Positions 53,301 through 63,319 of a stretch of 64,000 bases of DNA are shown in pieces. Below the pieces are notes generated by a model. It was not told where the DNA came from and ran no database searches. It was given only the letters and a program-made list of their open reading frames with translations. Source of the DNA: Synergistaceae bacterium. Its GTDB lineage: Bacteria > Synergistota > Synergistia > Synergistales > Synergistaceae. The stretch spans positions 1 through 64,000 of the forward strand of contig JAISZL010000098.1 of the NCBI GenBank assembly GCA_031269245.1, given 5' to 3'. A program made the translations under genes and the position numbers. Every line of letters starts with the position of its first letter. Position 1 is the first letter of the stretch.

Positions 53301-53966
53301 TCACTTCGACTCCGGGGCCGGAGGATAATAACGATACCTCGATGGATCGAACAAAGGCCCGTCCATCGGAGCGCCGGGCTCGGACATGTAGTTGGGAGCT
53401 GACGAGTTCGGAGCCGCATCCGTTTGCGGAGCGACCGGAGACGGCGCGTAATTCGGTGCGGGCGCGTTCGGAGCCGGATACCCCCGCAGTGCGTTCGGAC
53501 TCGGAGCGTAGTTCGGAGCGGGCACGTTCGGAGCCGGATACTCCCGCGGTGCGTTCGGACTCGGAGCGTAGTTCGGAGCGGGCATGTTCGGAGCCGGATA
53601 CCCCCGCGGCACGGCGGGCATGTTCATAACAGGCTGCGCTTGCGGCGCGCTCATCAGTGGATCGTAGCTGTACATCAAAGCGTTCAGGATCGGGTAAGCT
53701 TGCGGCGCGCTCAACATCTGCGTCCCGTGATAAGTGGCGACTCTCATATACTTGGCCCTCGTCGCGGAGACGGGAAACACCCTGCCACCGCTTTGGATCA
53801 CCCACTTAGTGTTCGTCGGCGCGATGGTGGGGCCGGCTGACGGAGCCTCGCTCACATTCACATACATCACCCCCTCGCCAAATGCCGCGGCGGCAGGGAG
53901 ACTATACGCGCTGACAAATATGTTGAGCGAAAGAGCTAAAAAAATCGCTCCCCACAGCGGTTTCAT
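53301..53966 (-). CDS. Secreted Pro/Ala-rich repeat protein with WVIQ module
   Basis: 221 aa from an ATG with GGAGGGGGAG. Signal peptide ~1-28, then KWVIQSGGRVFPVSATRAKY, clearly related to the module in the 52388 gene. The C-terminal half has three near-copies of a 20-residue unit (APNYAPSPNA-R-YPAPN-PAPNY), encoded by 60-bp DNA repeats. Likely a surface or wall-spanning protein. The repeat region could vary in copy number between strains. Confidence 0.75.
   Translation of the reverse strand: MKPLWGAIFLALSLNIFVSAYSLPAAAAFGEGVMYVNVSEAPSAGPTIAPTNTKWVIQSGGRVFPVSATRAKYMRVATYHGTQMLSAPQAYPILNALMYSYDPLMSAPQAQPVMNMPAVPRGYPAPNMPAPNYAPSPNAPREYPAPNVPAPNYAPSPNALRGYPAPNAPAPNYAPSPVAPQTDAAPNSSAPNYMSEPGAPMDGPLFDPSRYRYYPPAPESK
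53453..53618. repeat. 60-bp tandem repeat, ~2.75 copies
   Basis: In-frame 60-bp units within the C-terminal half of the 53301 gene, each starting TTCGG-GCGGGC on the plus strand and differing at a few positions. Encodes a Pro/Ala/Asn/Tyr-rich 20-residue repeat. Confidence 0.85.
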
Positions 53967-53985
53967 ATGAATCTCCCCCTCCCCG

Positions 53986-54342
<357 letters not shown>

Positions 54343-54508
54343 CTTCGCTTACCCCTTTCAAACTTGCAATATATTTGATACCTCATGAACTAATTATATC
54401 AAAAACGCGCTTGATTCGCAATATGATGCGGGCGATACAAACCAACTAAAAATCAGTGTTTTGCCGCAATTTTCACCGCTCGGCCATGAGTTCCAATCAT
54501 TTTGCCGA

Positions 54509-55747
54509 TCAACGCTCAGCCCGCTCGATATCGGCCTGAGCGGCGCTTTGCGTATACCGCTCCATCGCCCGCTTCTCCGCTCTCACAGCCGCATCCATGA
54601 TATCGACGTTCCCCATCCACATGTAACGCATGTGCGATGCGCTCGCCGCGAGCGACGGAGTGTCCGCCTCGTTCCACACATACCCTCTGTCGTACAGAAC
54701 TTCGGCGATGCTCGCCTGAGCCCTGCAAAGTATGTCGTCGTACCTCTCCTTTCCCTCGAAAGCGCCTCTTATGTCCTTCCTCCTGACCCTCGCCCACTCA
54801 TCCCCGGTCCAGAAGTAGACCTCGTAAGGACGCTCGCCCTTCCACGCGATGGGGACCCTCGGCTCCATCAGGATACCCATCCTGTCGACCCTGAAGCGCC
54901 AGCGCGATATCTCGTTCCACCGCTCGCTCTGCATCCACGCGACTGTGGCCCCCAGCGGCTCAGGAGGATAAGGCATATATTGCAGGTACGCCCCCGTGAT
55001 AGGGTCTACTCCACCCGGCTCGATCGATGAATCGGCGAACCCCCCGCCTTGAGGGCGCTCCGCCTCGACAAGGATGGGGAACGATATCACCACGGGCTCC
55101 AGGAGAAGGTTCGCGGGCATCGGGGGTTTCACAGGAAGCACGGACATGGACGGACGGGGCTCCTTCCTCTGGGACTTTGTGAGACGAGGCCTCGGCTCAA
55201 GGCCGCTTGGGGTCTTCACGAGGTCGGCGTAATACGGTTCTATCTCGAGGGCAATATTCGACGCCAGCTGGGCCCTGTCGTAGTCGCCGAGGGCGTGATG
55301 AGCCCTGGCTATCATATACCAGCCGTCCGCGGAGTGCGGGTTGGCGTCGAGAAACCCCTTCAGCACGTTGATGGCGCTCTGAAATCTCCCGTTTTCGACG
55401 AGGTTGCGGCCGATCGCCAGTGTTCTGTTTATCATATCCTCGCTCGCTGCCCTGGCCATCTCCTCAGCCTCGCGGAGTCGAGCTTCGGCCGTGGCCTTCT
55501 TTTCCTTTTCCTTTCTCTGGGCCCTCTCGCGAGCCCTCCTTGCCGCCTCCGCCTTGCGCTGGCGCTCGCGCGTCGCCGCCTCGTCTTTCTCCCGGCTAAC
55601 CTGTGTGTCGCCGCTCACCGGTCGCTCAGGGATGCTCTCGTCCGGCGGCGAGTATCTGTCCGCGCTCGAAGGATTCACCAGCGCGAACGTGAAATATACG
55701 GCGCACAACAGCGGTGACAGGAAAAGAATAAAAAACCTTCTCATCAT
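54509..55747 (-). CDS. Secreted coiled-coil/TPR protein
   Basis: 412 aa from the ATG at 55747. Signal peptide ~1-30; a strongly charged Arg/Glu/Lys coiled coil ~50-105; one TPR-like repeat pair ~110-170 (FQSAINVLKGFLDANPHSADGWY, then ALGDYDRAQ); a Pro-rich linker; and a C-terminal domain with several Trp (WKGERPYEVYFWTGDEW). No family recognised. It belongs with the neighbouring minus-strand secreted proteins and may act in envelope assembly. Confidence 0.75.
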   Translation of the reverse strand: MMRRFFILFLSPLLCAVYFTFALVNPSSADRYSPPDESIPERPVSGDTQVSREKDEAATRERQRKAEAARRARERAQRKEKEKKATAEARLREAEEMARAASEDMINRTLAIGRNLVENGRFQSAINVLKGFLDANPHSADGWYMIARAHHALGDYDRAQLASNIALEIEPYYADLVKTPSGLEPRPRLTKSQRKEPRPSMSVLPVKPPMPANLLLEPVVISFPILVEAERPQGGGFADSSIEPGGVDPITGAYLQYMPYPPEPLGATVAWMQSERWNEISRWRFRVDRMGILMEPRVPIAWKGERPYEVYFWTGDEWARVRRKDIRGAFEGKERYDDILCRAQASIAEVLYDRGYVWNEADTPSLAASASHMRYMWMGNVDIMDAAVRAEKRAMERYTQSAAQADIERAER

Positions 55748-55811
55748 TTCAGCCTTGGCCCCCTTCTCGGCATCGTCTGAGCCCAATTTGCAATCAAGCG
55801 TCTATTGAAAT

Positions 55812-55889
55812 CCTCAAAACCGCGGGATCAAAAACCGCAGGCTCCGCCCACACCCGCCAGGGAACCAGCTCCCTGGACCCTCTCCGTTT
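55812..55889 (+). repeat. Copy of the 43141 intergenic element
   Basis: Single arm related to the right arm of the element at 43141-43312 read on the minus strand: CCTCAAAACCGCGGGATC at its start and the internal palindrome CAGGGAACCAGCTCCCTGG. It sits between two minus-strand secreted-protein genes. Confidence 0.65.
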
Positions 55890-56867
55890 TTAAAAATCGC
55901 TCTTTGCCGCGCGCGGGCCGTAAAGAGGCATCGACAGCGCGTCGCCCAGCTGGATCGGAGCGTCGCGCGACTCCTTGATGACCTCTACCACGGCGTCGCG
56001 GCCCTTGACGAATATCACCCGCACGCGCCCCACTATCTGCGGGAAGTGCATCTCCGGGGTCTCGGGCGCGACCGTGCGCACCGATGACGCCCGCGTCACG
56101 GAGAGTATGTCGCCCACCATCACGCTGTCCTCGATGCCGAGGTCGATGTGGTATATCCTGTCCGTTTTCCTCTTCGGAGCCGATAGCGAGCCGTCGACGC
56201 GCTCAGCGCGCGCGACGATGCGTCCAACCACGCGATAGCCGTTATAGCCGGCCAGCACGTCGTCCAAGGCTTCGTCCATAGCGTGGCGCAGCGCGGGCCA
56301 GTACGGGCTCTTCTCGAACTTCTCCCAATAAATAGGCCCCCGCTCCATCACGTCGTTGTACAGCACGTAGTACCTGTCGTCCGTCTCGCGCGTCACGATG
56401 TCGTAGACGAGCCTCTTCGCCGCGTTGTAGACGTATATGTGCAGCGCGAAGTTCCAATGGACCTTGGAGCCCAGCGTGTCCTTCTTGCTGTAGTCGAACT
56501 GTTCGAGGTTTACCTTTATGAAGAGGTCGTTGCGGGACGAGCCCGCCATATCCCAGTAGTCCGGGGTTTGCCCCGCCACCCGCTCCGCGTTCACGCGGGG
56601 TATCTCACGCATCCGTCTCAGCATGTAGTTCGACATCTTTTCCGACAGTATATCCCCCGGGTAGTACTTGCTCCCCCAGACGCGGAACTCCGTGTTGTTG
56701 GCAACGGGCGTCACGAGGGCAACGGAGACGCGCTCTCCCCTGTCGAGCGCGATGGCCCAAGCCCAGTCAGGCGGCATGGCGCGGAGTACCGCCGCCGTCA
56801 TAATAACCAGGGCCGCATGGGTTATGACCGCCCTCGTGAATTTTATGGGACACGCTCCAGATTTCAT
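55890..56867 (-). CDS. Secreted protein, unknown
   Basis: 325 aa with a signal-like N-terminus (~12-40). The next part (RVSVALVTPVANNTEFRVWG...) has the look of an N-terminal CsgG/FlgT-type alpha/beta domain. The C-terminus has two short beta-barrel-like segments (GDILSVTRASS, GRVRVIFVKGRDAVVEVI) as in FlgT-like proteins. The similarity is weak, so function is open. First gene of the minus-strand secreted-protein set. Confidence 0.7.
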   Translation of the reverse strand: MKSGACPIKFTRAVITHAALVIMTAAVLRAMPPDWAWAIALDRGERVSVALVTPVANNTEFRVWGSKYYPGDILSEKMSNYMLRRMREIPRVNAERVAGQTPDYWDMAGSSRNDLFIKVNLEQFDYSKKDTLGSKVHWNFALHIYVYNAAKRLVYDIVTRETDDRYYVLYNDVMERGPIYWEKFEKSPYWPALRHAMDEALDDVLAGYNGYRVVGRIVARAERVDGSLSAPKRKTDRIYHIDLGIEDSVMVGDILSVTRASSVRTVAPETPEMHFPQIVGRVRVIFVKGRDAVVEVIKESRDAPIQLGDALSMPLYGPRAAKSDF

Positions 56868-57022
56868 CGCACTTCACCCTCCGCCTCCGCGCCGTATGGT
56901 CATGCTACCAGTATCGGCGGTCGGGCGGCGGATAGTGAGAGGGCGCGGAGCATTCGCCGGAGAGTGTTCAAGAAAACGTCAATTTATTGCCATGCGCCTT
57001 CGGCCATCTAATCAGAGATACC

Positions 57023-58552
57023 TCAAATTCCCGCGATCTCCGCTATCAGCTCGAGGTCCAGTTCGCGCTCCATCTGGTCGGCCAGGTCGTCGAGCGCCAT
57101 GTCGACGGACTTCCGATAGTCGAGCTTCGCCGCGCCGCGCCCTTCGCCTCCCCTGAACATCGCTAGGAACTTCGCGCGGTACGAGTCGCTAGTGAAAAGC
57201 CCGTGGATGTAGCAGCCTCGCACCAAGCCGTCCTCACGGACGGCGCCCTCCGGGATTCCATCCAAAACCACCATAGGGCGCTCCCGCTCCGGTCCCTCCG
57301 TCATGCCCATGTGTATCTCGTAGCCCGAGACGCGGCAGCCATCCGGCGTGTCCGCGGTAAATCGCCGCAGGGTCTTCTCGCGCGACATGACCGTCCTCAC
57401 GTCAAGCAGCCCAAGGCCGCGCGTCGTCGCCGGCTCAGGGTTCTCCACGGCGTCGGGGTCGGAAATCTCGCTCCCCAGCATCTGATAGCCGCCGCATATG
57501 CCTACAACCATGCCGCCCCTGTGAATGTGCGCCGCGATGTCCGCGTCCCAGCCCTGCCGTCTCAAGTGCTGGAGGTCCGCTATCGTGGACTTAGTGCCAG
57601 GTATTATTATGAGATCACCATCGCCCGGCACGGGGTCGCCCGGCTTGACGAATGACAGCCTCACGTCCTCCTCCGCCGCGAGCGGATCGAAGTCGTCGAA
57701 GTTGGATATGCGCTGCAATCCGAGGACATATACCCTGATCCTCCTGGCGCCGCCCGCGTCACCCGGCGTCGCTCTTCCGAGTGCCATTGAGTCCTCCGCC
57801 GGGAACTTCGCCGCTCCCTCGAACCACCGCAGGATGCCCGCGCATGGCAGTCCAGTATGCCGGCCTATTATATCTATCGCGGGGGTCAATATCTCCCGGT
57901 CCCCCCTGAATTTGTTCATCATATACCCGCGAAGCAGAGGCCGCTCCGAATCCAGCAGAAGGCAGTGCGAGCCGATGACCGCGGCCAGCGCCCCCCCCCT
58001 GTCGATATCGGCGGCCAGGACGACCGGGACGCCGGCCTCAACGGCGAAGCCCATGTTCGATATATCGCCGTCACGCAGGTTGACCTCCGCTATACTCCCG
58101 GCGCCCTCGACGAACACGATATCCGCCTGGGCGCAGAGCCTGCGGAAGCTGTCCATGACGTCCGGCATCAGCTTGTACCTGTACTGGATGTAGTCCCGCG
58201 CGCTCATCGTGGCGCGGACATGCCCCTGGACCACGACCTGGCTCCCGTGGTCGGTCTCCGGCTTCAAGAGCACCGGGTTCATGTCGGAGACCGGCTCGAC
58301 GCCGCACGCCACAGCCTGCAGCGCCTGAGCGCGGCCTATCTCCCCGCCGTCTGTGGTGATGGCGGCGTTGTTCGACATATTCTGCGGCTTGAACGGCATG
58401 ACTCGCATCCCTCGCCTGGAGAATATCCGGCAGAGCCCGGCGACGATCAGCGACTTCCCGGCGTCGGAGGCGGTGCCCTGTATCATGAGGGACGGCGTTC
58501 CGGCGGATCTCACAGCTCCATCTGATTTTACGGCAGCCTTGTCCACAGACAT
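57023..58552 (-). CDS. cobQ: Cobyric acid synthase
   Basis: 509 aa from the ATG (TTG four codons upstream and GTG two codons downstream are alternatives; the GGGAGAGG site lies between). ATPase part has QGTASDAGKSLIVAG near residue 28 and FVEGAGSIAEVNL; the C-terminal amidotransferase has GICGGYQMLG with the nucleophile Cys. It amidates four side chains of adenosyl-cobyrinate a,c-diamide, following CbiA in the same pathway. Standalone here on the minus strand. Confidence 0.95.
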   Translation of the reverse strand: MSVDKAAVKSDGAVRSAGTPSLMIQGTASDAGKSLIVAGLCRIFSRRGMRVMPFKPQNMSNNAAITTDGGEIGRAQALQAVACGVEPVSDMNPVLLKPETDHGSQVVVQGHVRATMSARDYIQYRYKLMPDVMDSFRRLCAQADIVFVEGAGSIAEVNLRDGDISNMGFAVEAGVPVVLAADIDRGGALAAVIGSHCLLLDSERPLLRGYMMNKFRGDREILTPAIDIIGRHTGLPCAGILRWFEGAAKFPAEDSMALGRATPGDAGGARRIRVYVLGLQRISNFDDFDPLAAEEDVRLSFVKPGDPVPGDGDLIIIPGTKSTIADLQHLRRQGWDADIAAHIHRGGMVVGICGGYQMLGSEISDPDAVENPEPATTRGLGLLDVRTVMSREKTLRRFTADTPDGCRVSGYEIHMGMTEGPERERPMVVLDGIPEGAVREDGLVRGCYIHGLFTSDSYRAKFLAMFRGGEGRGAAKLDYRKSVDMALDDLADQMERELDLELIAEIAGI

Positions 58553-58648
58553 ATCCTCTCCCAAAGTAGAATATTTTGCTCAAAGACCAATTTGTGGTCA
58601 ATCGAGCCGCAAAACTGATCTCCCGCGCAATGACACGCGTCATACAGC

Positions 58649-59824
58649 CTATCTGACCTCGACAACCCGCGTCAGCGACCGGATTATGTCGAAACCATCC
58701 CACGTCACTCCGATGTCCAGGGCCGCGCCCACCGGGACGATTCTGTCGATGCCCCTCAGCGAGTTGTCGGCGGCGAAGCGCGAGAGCGAGGTTTTTTCCA
58801 CGCCGAAATAAGTCAGCGTCTGCCACTTGCTCGTGACGTGAGGGACGATAGATTCTATGCCGTCAGCCTCGTATTCAAAGAAAAGGCCGAACCGCCCGCG
58901 AAGATTCTCGGCGCCGTCCAGCGAAGCGAGTTTCAGCCTGTAGATCAAATTCCCGTGCCGGACGACTGATTCAATGCCGCCGCGCGCCAGGAAGCCGCAG
59001 AGCGCGGAGTACTTGTCCATCGCGCGTATCGGCGCCAAGTCGTACTTGCGCGCGCCGCGCTCTATGGCGCTCCAAAACCTCTCCCTTGCCTCCGGTGATC
59101 TTTGCGGGCCCGCGAGCCACATGATCAGGCTCGGCGACGAACACGCGTTCTGATCAACCAGATACGTGTCGTTGTAAAAATTATCCGCAAGACGAGCCAT
59201 CTCGGCATCGCCAATCTTCATCACAGCCCCCTCGTCAATGACGCAGAACGAATATCGGTCGGCAAACGAGATCTCGACAGTCCTCGGCGGAATCGGAACA
59301 CTCCTTATGCCCCTGATCGTCTCGTCTCCGCCCCACACGACGCGGGCGTCGCAGCGCTCGGAGAAAAACCGCGTCGTCTCGTCGCATCGTTCGTACCTGA
59401 CCATCGCAACGCGCCGCTTGAATCCCGAGAACTCCGGCTTCCCCAGCAGCGAATTTATCGCTCCGCACACTATATCGACCTGCGGCCAGGGTTTGGTCGG
59501 GACGCGGACGACGTTGGAGTTGCCGGACAACACGCCGAACGCGAGGGAGAACGCGAAGTTGATGGGGATGTTGGACGGCGTGATGTGGAACGCAATCCCC
59601 CTGCCGAGCCTGACGTCCGACGAGCCGAAGTCCGACTTGAGACGCGCTGTGTTAGCCCTGCGGCAGAAGAACGCGAACGACGCCACGTCTGGGAAATCCC
59701 TCCGCCGCAGCAACAGATCCGACAGCGCCGCCAAGAACGAACAAGCCTCGTCGGAATACGGCCTCTGCGGCTTGGCCTCGGGTATGCCGCAGCCGACAAG
59801 GTAGGTCGCGTTATCCTCTCTCAT
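58649..59824 (-). CDS. luxC: LuxC-like acyl-CoA/acyl-protein reductase
   Basis: 391 aa, aldehyde-dehydrogenase fold. Catalytic Cys in DQNACSSP near residue 220; the N-terminal part (GRGIAFHITPSNIPINFAFSLAFGVLSGN, given by ends ~75-103) is typical of the LuxC family. Reduces an activated acyl group to an aldehyde with NADPH. It overlaps the LuxE gene by 14 nt. No luciferase genes are present, so the aldehyde is probably for envelope polysaccharide or lipid chemistry. Confidence 0.9.
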   Translation of the reverse strand: MREDNATYLVGCGIPEAKPQRPYSDEACSFLAALSDLLLRRRDFPDVASFAFFCRRANTARLKSDFGSSDVRLGRGIAFHITPSNIPINFAFSLAFGVLSGNSNVVRVPTKPWPQVDIVCGAINSLLGKPEFSGFKRRVAMVRYERCDETTRFFSERCDARVVWGGDETIRGIRSVPIPPRTVEISFADRYSFCVIDEGAVMKIGDAEMARLADNFYNDTYLVDQNACSSPSLIMWLAGPQRSPEARERFWSAIERGARKYDLAPIRAMDKYSALCGFLARGGIESVVRHGNLIYRLKLASLDGAENLRGRFGLFFEYEADGIESIVPHVTSKWQTLTYFGVEKTSLSRFAADNSLRGIDRIVPVGAALDIGVTWDGFDIIRSLTRVVEVR

Positions 59825-60890
59825 ATGTGTCGCCGCACCCCCTGACCTCAGCCTGAGCTATGCGGCCCTTGACGGCGAAGGTTCGCCCGAGCCTGCCGCA
59901 TGGGCAGTCGTCGACGCCGGTCACGAGCCCGGCATCCTCCGTCAGGATACTGTGGCCGGGATAGCTCACAGGCAGCAGGGACAACACCTGTATCAGCCCT
60001 TCCTCTCCGACCCGGCAGGGAGAGAAATCCCCATGACGCCTCACTATGACGTCGGAGAACAGGGAGCAGTGCAGCCGCCCCTCCTCGCACTCCATGAATA
60101 TCGACCCGGTCTGCTCGACCATGCCGTAGTAGTTGTGGACGCGCGAGACCCCGCAGACAGAACGCAGCGCCTCCTTGAACTCATCGGAGCTCACCGCCGA
60201 AGCTCGCAGCTTCTTCCAACCCCCGCCGTGCACGAGTATCCCTCCCTCGATGGGCAGCCACCTGCCGGATTCAGCCAGGGCCTTGCAAAAATGCTCCCAT
60301 ATCATGAATGTGAAGCCGAAGAGCAGCACCTTTTCGCCCCTGTGGCGGTCCAAAAAAGCCTCCATCGCCTCGAAGTTCAGCCTCATCTCCCCGTCCAGGG
60401 CATACGTGACGTCCCGCCCCAACATCGAAAAACCCAATATCCCAGCGCCGCGCGCGGAGAACATCTTTCGGTCCTTCAGCAACTCGCTCGAATCAATGAC
60501 GAGCATGGGCAGACGGTGCCCTCCAAGGAAATCGGACGTTATCCTGACGAGCGCCTTGGTCTGGCGCGCCGACGTCTCGCGGTCCAGGAATATCTTCGAC
60601 ACGCTCTGCCCGGTGGTCCCGGACGATGTCATGGTCTTCACGATATCCGACCTGTCCGCGCTCAATAGCTCGTGTGATTTAAAAATCCTGGCGGGCAAAA
60701 ACGGAAAGTCCGAAACGCCGCACGGCCGCTTCGGGTCAAAGCCAAGCCCCTGAACGATCTTTCTGTAATCGTGACACCGTTCGAAGTGGTACTGGGTAAT
60801 GTCCGCCATAGCTCCTTCGAAGAGGGCGTCCTTGTCCCTCTCCCCGAGCGAGAACGGGGGCAGCGAGGCTATCTCGTCAAACTGAAACAT
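59811..60890 (-). CDS. luxE: LuxE-like acyl-protein synthetase
   Basis: 359 aa, adenylate-forming LuxE/PaaK group. Phosphate-binding loop TSSGTTGQSVSK near residue 90 and HNYYGMVEQTGSIF near 250 are visible, with a Cys-rich DDCPCGRLGR near the end. It activates a carboxylic acid and passes it to LuxC. Overlaps both neighbours by 14 nt, showing tight coupling. Confidence 0.9.
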   Translation of the reverse strand: MFQFDEIASLPPFSLGERDKDALFEGAMADITQYHFERCHDYRKIVQGLGFDPKRPCGVSDFPFLPARIFKSHELLSADRSDIVKTMTSSGTTGQSVSKIFLDRETSARQTKALVRITSDFLGGHRLPMLVIDSSELLKDRKMFSARGAGILGFSMLGRDVTYALDGEMRLNFEAMEAFLDRHRGEKVLLFGFTFMIWEHFCKALAESGRWLPIEGGILVHGGGWKKLRASAVSSDEFKEALRSVCGVSRVHNYYGMVEQTGSIFMECEEGRLHCSLFSDVIVRRHGDFSPCRVGEEGLIQVLSLLPVSYPGHSILTEDAGLVTGVDDCPCGRLGRTFAVKGRIAQAEVRGCGDTYERG

Positions 60891-62313
60891 CCGCCTGCCC
60901 TCCCTCCAGCTCGGAGTAAAGCACCTTCCCCGACGGGCTCCGCGGGATCCTCTCCACCCTCACGACGGAAAAACCGGCCGGGCTTATGCCGGTGCGCAGC
61001 GCGGCATACCGCTTAAAGGCTCCGATGTCGCCCGAGACGGCGTATATCGTCAGCGCGTCGTCGACGCCGCCGCACGCGCAGTCGACGCCGGATTTCTTAA
61101 GCAGCCGCTCGACCTCGTCGAGGTTGACGCGATTGCCGAATATCTTGAGAAAGCGCCTCCTCCTCCCCACTATATAGTAAAACCCGTCCTCGTCGAAATA
61201 AGCCATGTCCCCGGTCTCGAGCACGCCGCCGCGCTCGTCGCCGCGCGCCAAGTCGAAGCGGTTCTCCGCGTAGCCAAGCGTCACGTTGTCCCCTCTGTAG
61301 ATCAGCTCGCCCACCGTTCCGGGCTCATCTATGACGCGCCCGTCGCCGCCCTTCAGCGAGAGCTCCCCGCCTGGTATCGCCACCCCGATGCTGCCAGGCT
61401 TCGACGGCGCGCTCTCCCACGGCAGGTAACTCATGCGGGCCGTGGCCTCCGTCTGGCCGTACATCACTATGAACTTCATCCCCTTGCCGCCGCAGGTGCC
61501 GATGAACTCGGCGCACATTTCGGGGGCCAGTTTTCCCCCAGCCTGAGTCAAATACCTCAGCGACGGTATATCCATGCGTCCGAAGCGCAGTTTTTTCAAC
61601 ATCTCGTAAGTGTACGGGACACCGCCGAACGTCGTAGCCGAATGCGCCTTCAGCGAATTCCAAAACTCTCTCTCCATCAGCGTCCTGTCCGTCATGATCA
61701 GCGAGGCCCCCGCGCGGAGGTGCGTGTTGATTATGGAAAGCCCGTATGTGTAGCTCATGGGCAGGGTCGTTATCGCCCTGTCGCCGTCCGAGATATTCAG
61801 ATACTCCACGATGGAGCGCGTGTTGCTCGATATATTTTTGTAGGACTGCCTGACGAGCTTCGGGCTCCCGGTGCTGCCGGAGGTCGTCAAAAGCAGCGCC
61901 AGCTCGGGGTTGACGTCGTAGTCGCGCGCGCACCCGGTTTCGACGAGCCGGTAACCGCCCAGCTTGTACACGGATGGAGCGCACTCTAGGGGGGAGTCGT
62001 TCGGCATGAAGACGTATGACGGGCGATACGCCTCCTTAAGGCAATGATACGCCTCGCCATTTATGGAGTCGTTTATAAGAAGCGGCACAGCGCCGCGCCG
62101 CAAAAATCCCACGTAAGCCGCCACGGACTCGGCGTCGCCGCGGCACATCTGGAAAACGACGCAACGAGGCTCAACCCCGGACGACAGCCCGTCAGCATCG
62201 CCTATCAACTCAGCGTACGTGACCGCGCCCCCCGACTCGGTTATAAGGGCCGTCCTCTCGCTGAACTGATTCAATGAATGGAAAAATATTTCGCTCACTG
62301 GATTTATACTCAA
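60877..62313 (-). CDS. AMP-dependent acyl/aminoacyl ligase
   Basis: 478 aa ANL-superfamily enzyme. TTSGSTGSPKL (AMP-binding loop) near residue 140, YGQTEATARM near 290, TGDMAYFDEDGFYYIVGRRRRFLKI (ends ~390-414) and the C-terminal catalytic Lys in SGKVLYSE. Its substrate may be a fatty or hydroxy acid loaded to CoA or a carrier. Start is a TTG at 62313 or a GTG at 62298; neither has a clear ribosome site. Confidence 0.88.
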   Translation of the reverse strand: MSINPVSEIFFHSLNQFSERTALITESGGAVTYAELIGDADGLSSGVEPRCVVFQMCRGDAESVAAYVGFLRRGAVPLLINDSINGEAYHCLKEAYRPSYVFMPNDSPLECAPSVYKLGGYRLVETGCARDYDVNPELALLLTTSGSTGSPKLVRQSYKNISSNTRSIVEYLNISDGDRAITTLPMSYTYGLSIINTHLRAGASLIMTDRTLMEREFWNSLKAHSATTFGGVPYTYEMLKKLRFGRMDIPSLRYLTQAGGKLAPEMCAEFIGTCGGKGMKFIVMYGQTEATARMSYLPWESAPSKPGSIGVAIPGGELSLKGGDGRVIDEPGTVGELIYRGDNVTLGYAENRFDLARGDERGGVLETGDMAYFDEDGFYYIVGRRRRFLKIFGNRVNLDEVERLLKKSGVDCACGGVDDALTIYAVSGDIGAFKRYAALRTGISPAGFSVVRVERIPRSPSGKVLYSELEGGQADVSV

Positions 62314-62344
62314 TAAAAATAAAAGGCAAACGCTGACGGCATGA

Positions 62345-63316
62345 CTAAATGCCTCGCCAAAATCCCCTGATTTTTCCAGCTATCAGTTCCCCTGTCAAGC
62401 CATGCTTCTCCAGCAAATACTGGTAATCCCCCGACTTGCCGTAGCTGTCGGGAAGCCCTATAAATAATTGGGGGAAGGCGTTCCTCAACGTCGACTTGCG
62501 TTCGGCGACGGCGCTCCCCAGACCGCCGATCACGCTGTGCTCCTCGACAGTGACGATTGGCCCCTTCAATGCGGCCTTGTCAACCGCCGTCACATCTAGC
62601 GGTTTTACCGTATGCATATTGAAGACGGACGCCGAGATGCCGTCACCTTGCAGAATTTTCGCGGCTTCAATGCTGTGATAAACCATCGTGCCATTTGCTA
62701 TTATCGTGAGATCGTCGCCGTCGCGAAGCTTTATGGATTTTCCAATCGAAAATTCGTAATCGCTATCGTAAACGACGGGGTTGTTGACTCCGCCCGTGAG
62801 CCGGATATACGCGGGACCCTTCAGTTCCGCCGCCGCAAACACCGTCTTGAATATCTCGGCCCCGTCGGCTGGACAAAGAACAGTGACGTTAGGTATGGAG
62901 CGCATCGCGCTTATGTCCTCCAGGCCGTAATGCGAGTTGCCAAAATGAGCCATTGAAAGCCCGCTGCTGATACCTACAGCCTTCACGTTCAAACTCATGC
63001 ACCCCAGATTAACGCGCACCTGTTCCCCTGCTCTCATTGATATAAACGGCGCGAAAGACGTTGCAAAAACAGTCGCGCCATCATGTGCCATTCCTGCAGC
63101 TATTCCTATTAAATTCTGTTCTGCTATCCCAACGTTGAAACATCTGTCGGGATATGCTTTGCAAAAACGATCCAACCCTGACGATATGATGAGATCAGCC
63201 GATAAAACATATATATCATCCCGTTGTGCGGCAAGCTCCAGCATCGCGGCCCCGAAAACGGCGCGAGAGCCCATTTTAGACCATACCCTGCTATTTATCA
63301 GTGTTATTGCAGTCAT
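62345..63316 (-). CDS. Transketolase, C-terminal subunit
   Basis: 323 aa. Pyrimidine-binding domain with GIAEQNLIGIAAGMA, followed by the C-terminal transketolase domain (TVEEHSVIGGLGSAVAE). Split two-gene transketolases with thiamine diphosphate shared between chains are common in anaerobes. Because it neighbours lux-like carboxylate reduction genes, it may make or extend a special sugar rather than serve the pentose pathway. Confidence 0.92.
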   Translation of the reverse strand: MTAITLINSRVWSKMGSRAVFGAAMLELAAQRDDIYVLSADLIISSGLDRFCKAYPDRCFNVGIAEQNLIGIAAGMAHDGATVFATSFAPFISMRAGEQVRVNLGCMSLNVKAVGISSGLSMAHFGNSHYGLEDISAMRSIPNVTVLCPADGAEIFKTVFAAAELKGPAYIRLTGGVNNPVVYDSDYEFSIGKSIKLRDGDDLTIIANGTMVYHSIEAAKILQGDGISASVFNMHTVKPLDVTAVDKAALKGPIVTVEEHSVIGGLGSAVAERKSTLRNAFPQLFIGLPDSYGKSGDYQYLLEKHGLTGELIAGKIRGFWRGI

Positions 63317-63319
63317 ATG

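Noticed and set aside
53342..53840. Plus-strand frames with Arg/Ser/Glu repeats
   Set aside because: They read the antisense of the 60-bp repeats in the secreted protein gene; the minus strand has signal peptide and ribosome site.
58649..60890. Bioluminescence operon
   Set aside because: LuxC and LuxE families are clear but no luciferase (luxA/luxB) gene is visible; similar pairs occur in non-luminous bacteria.
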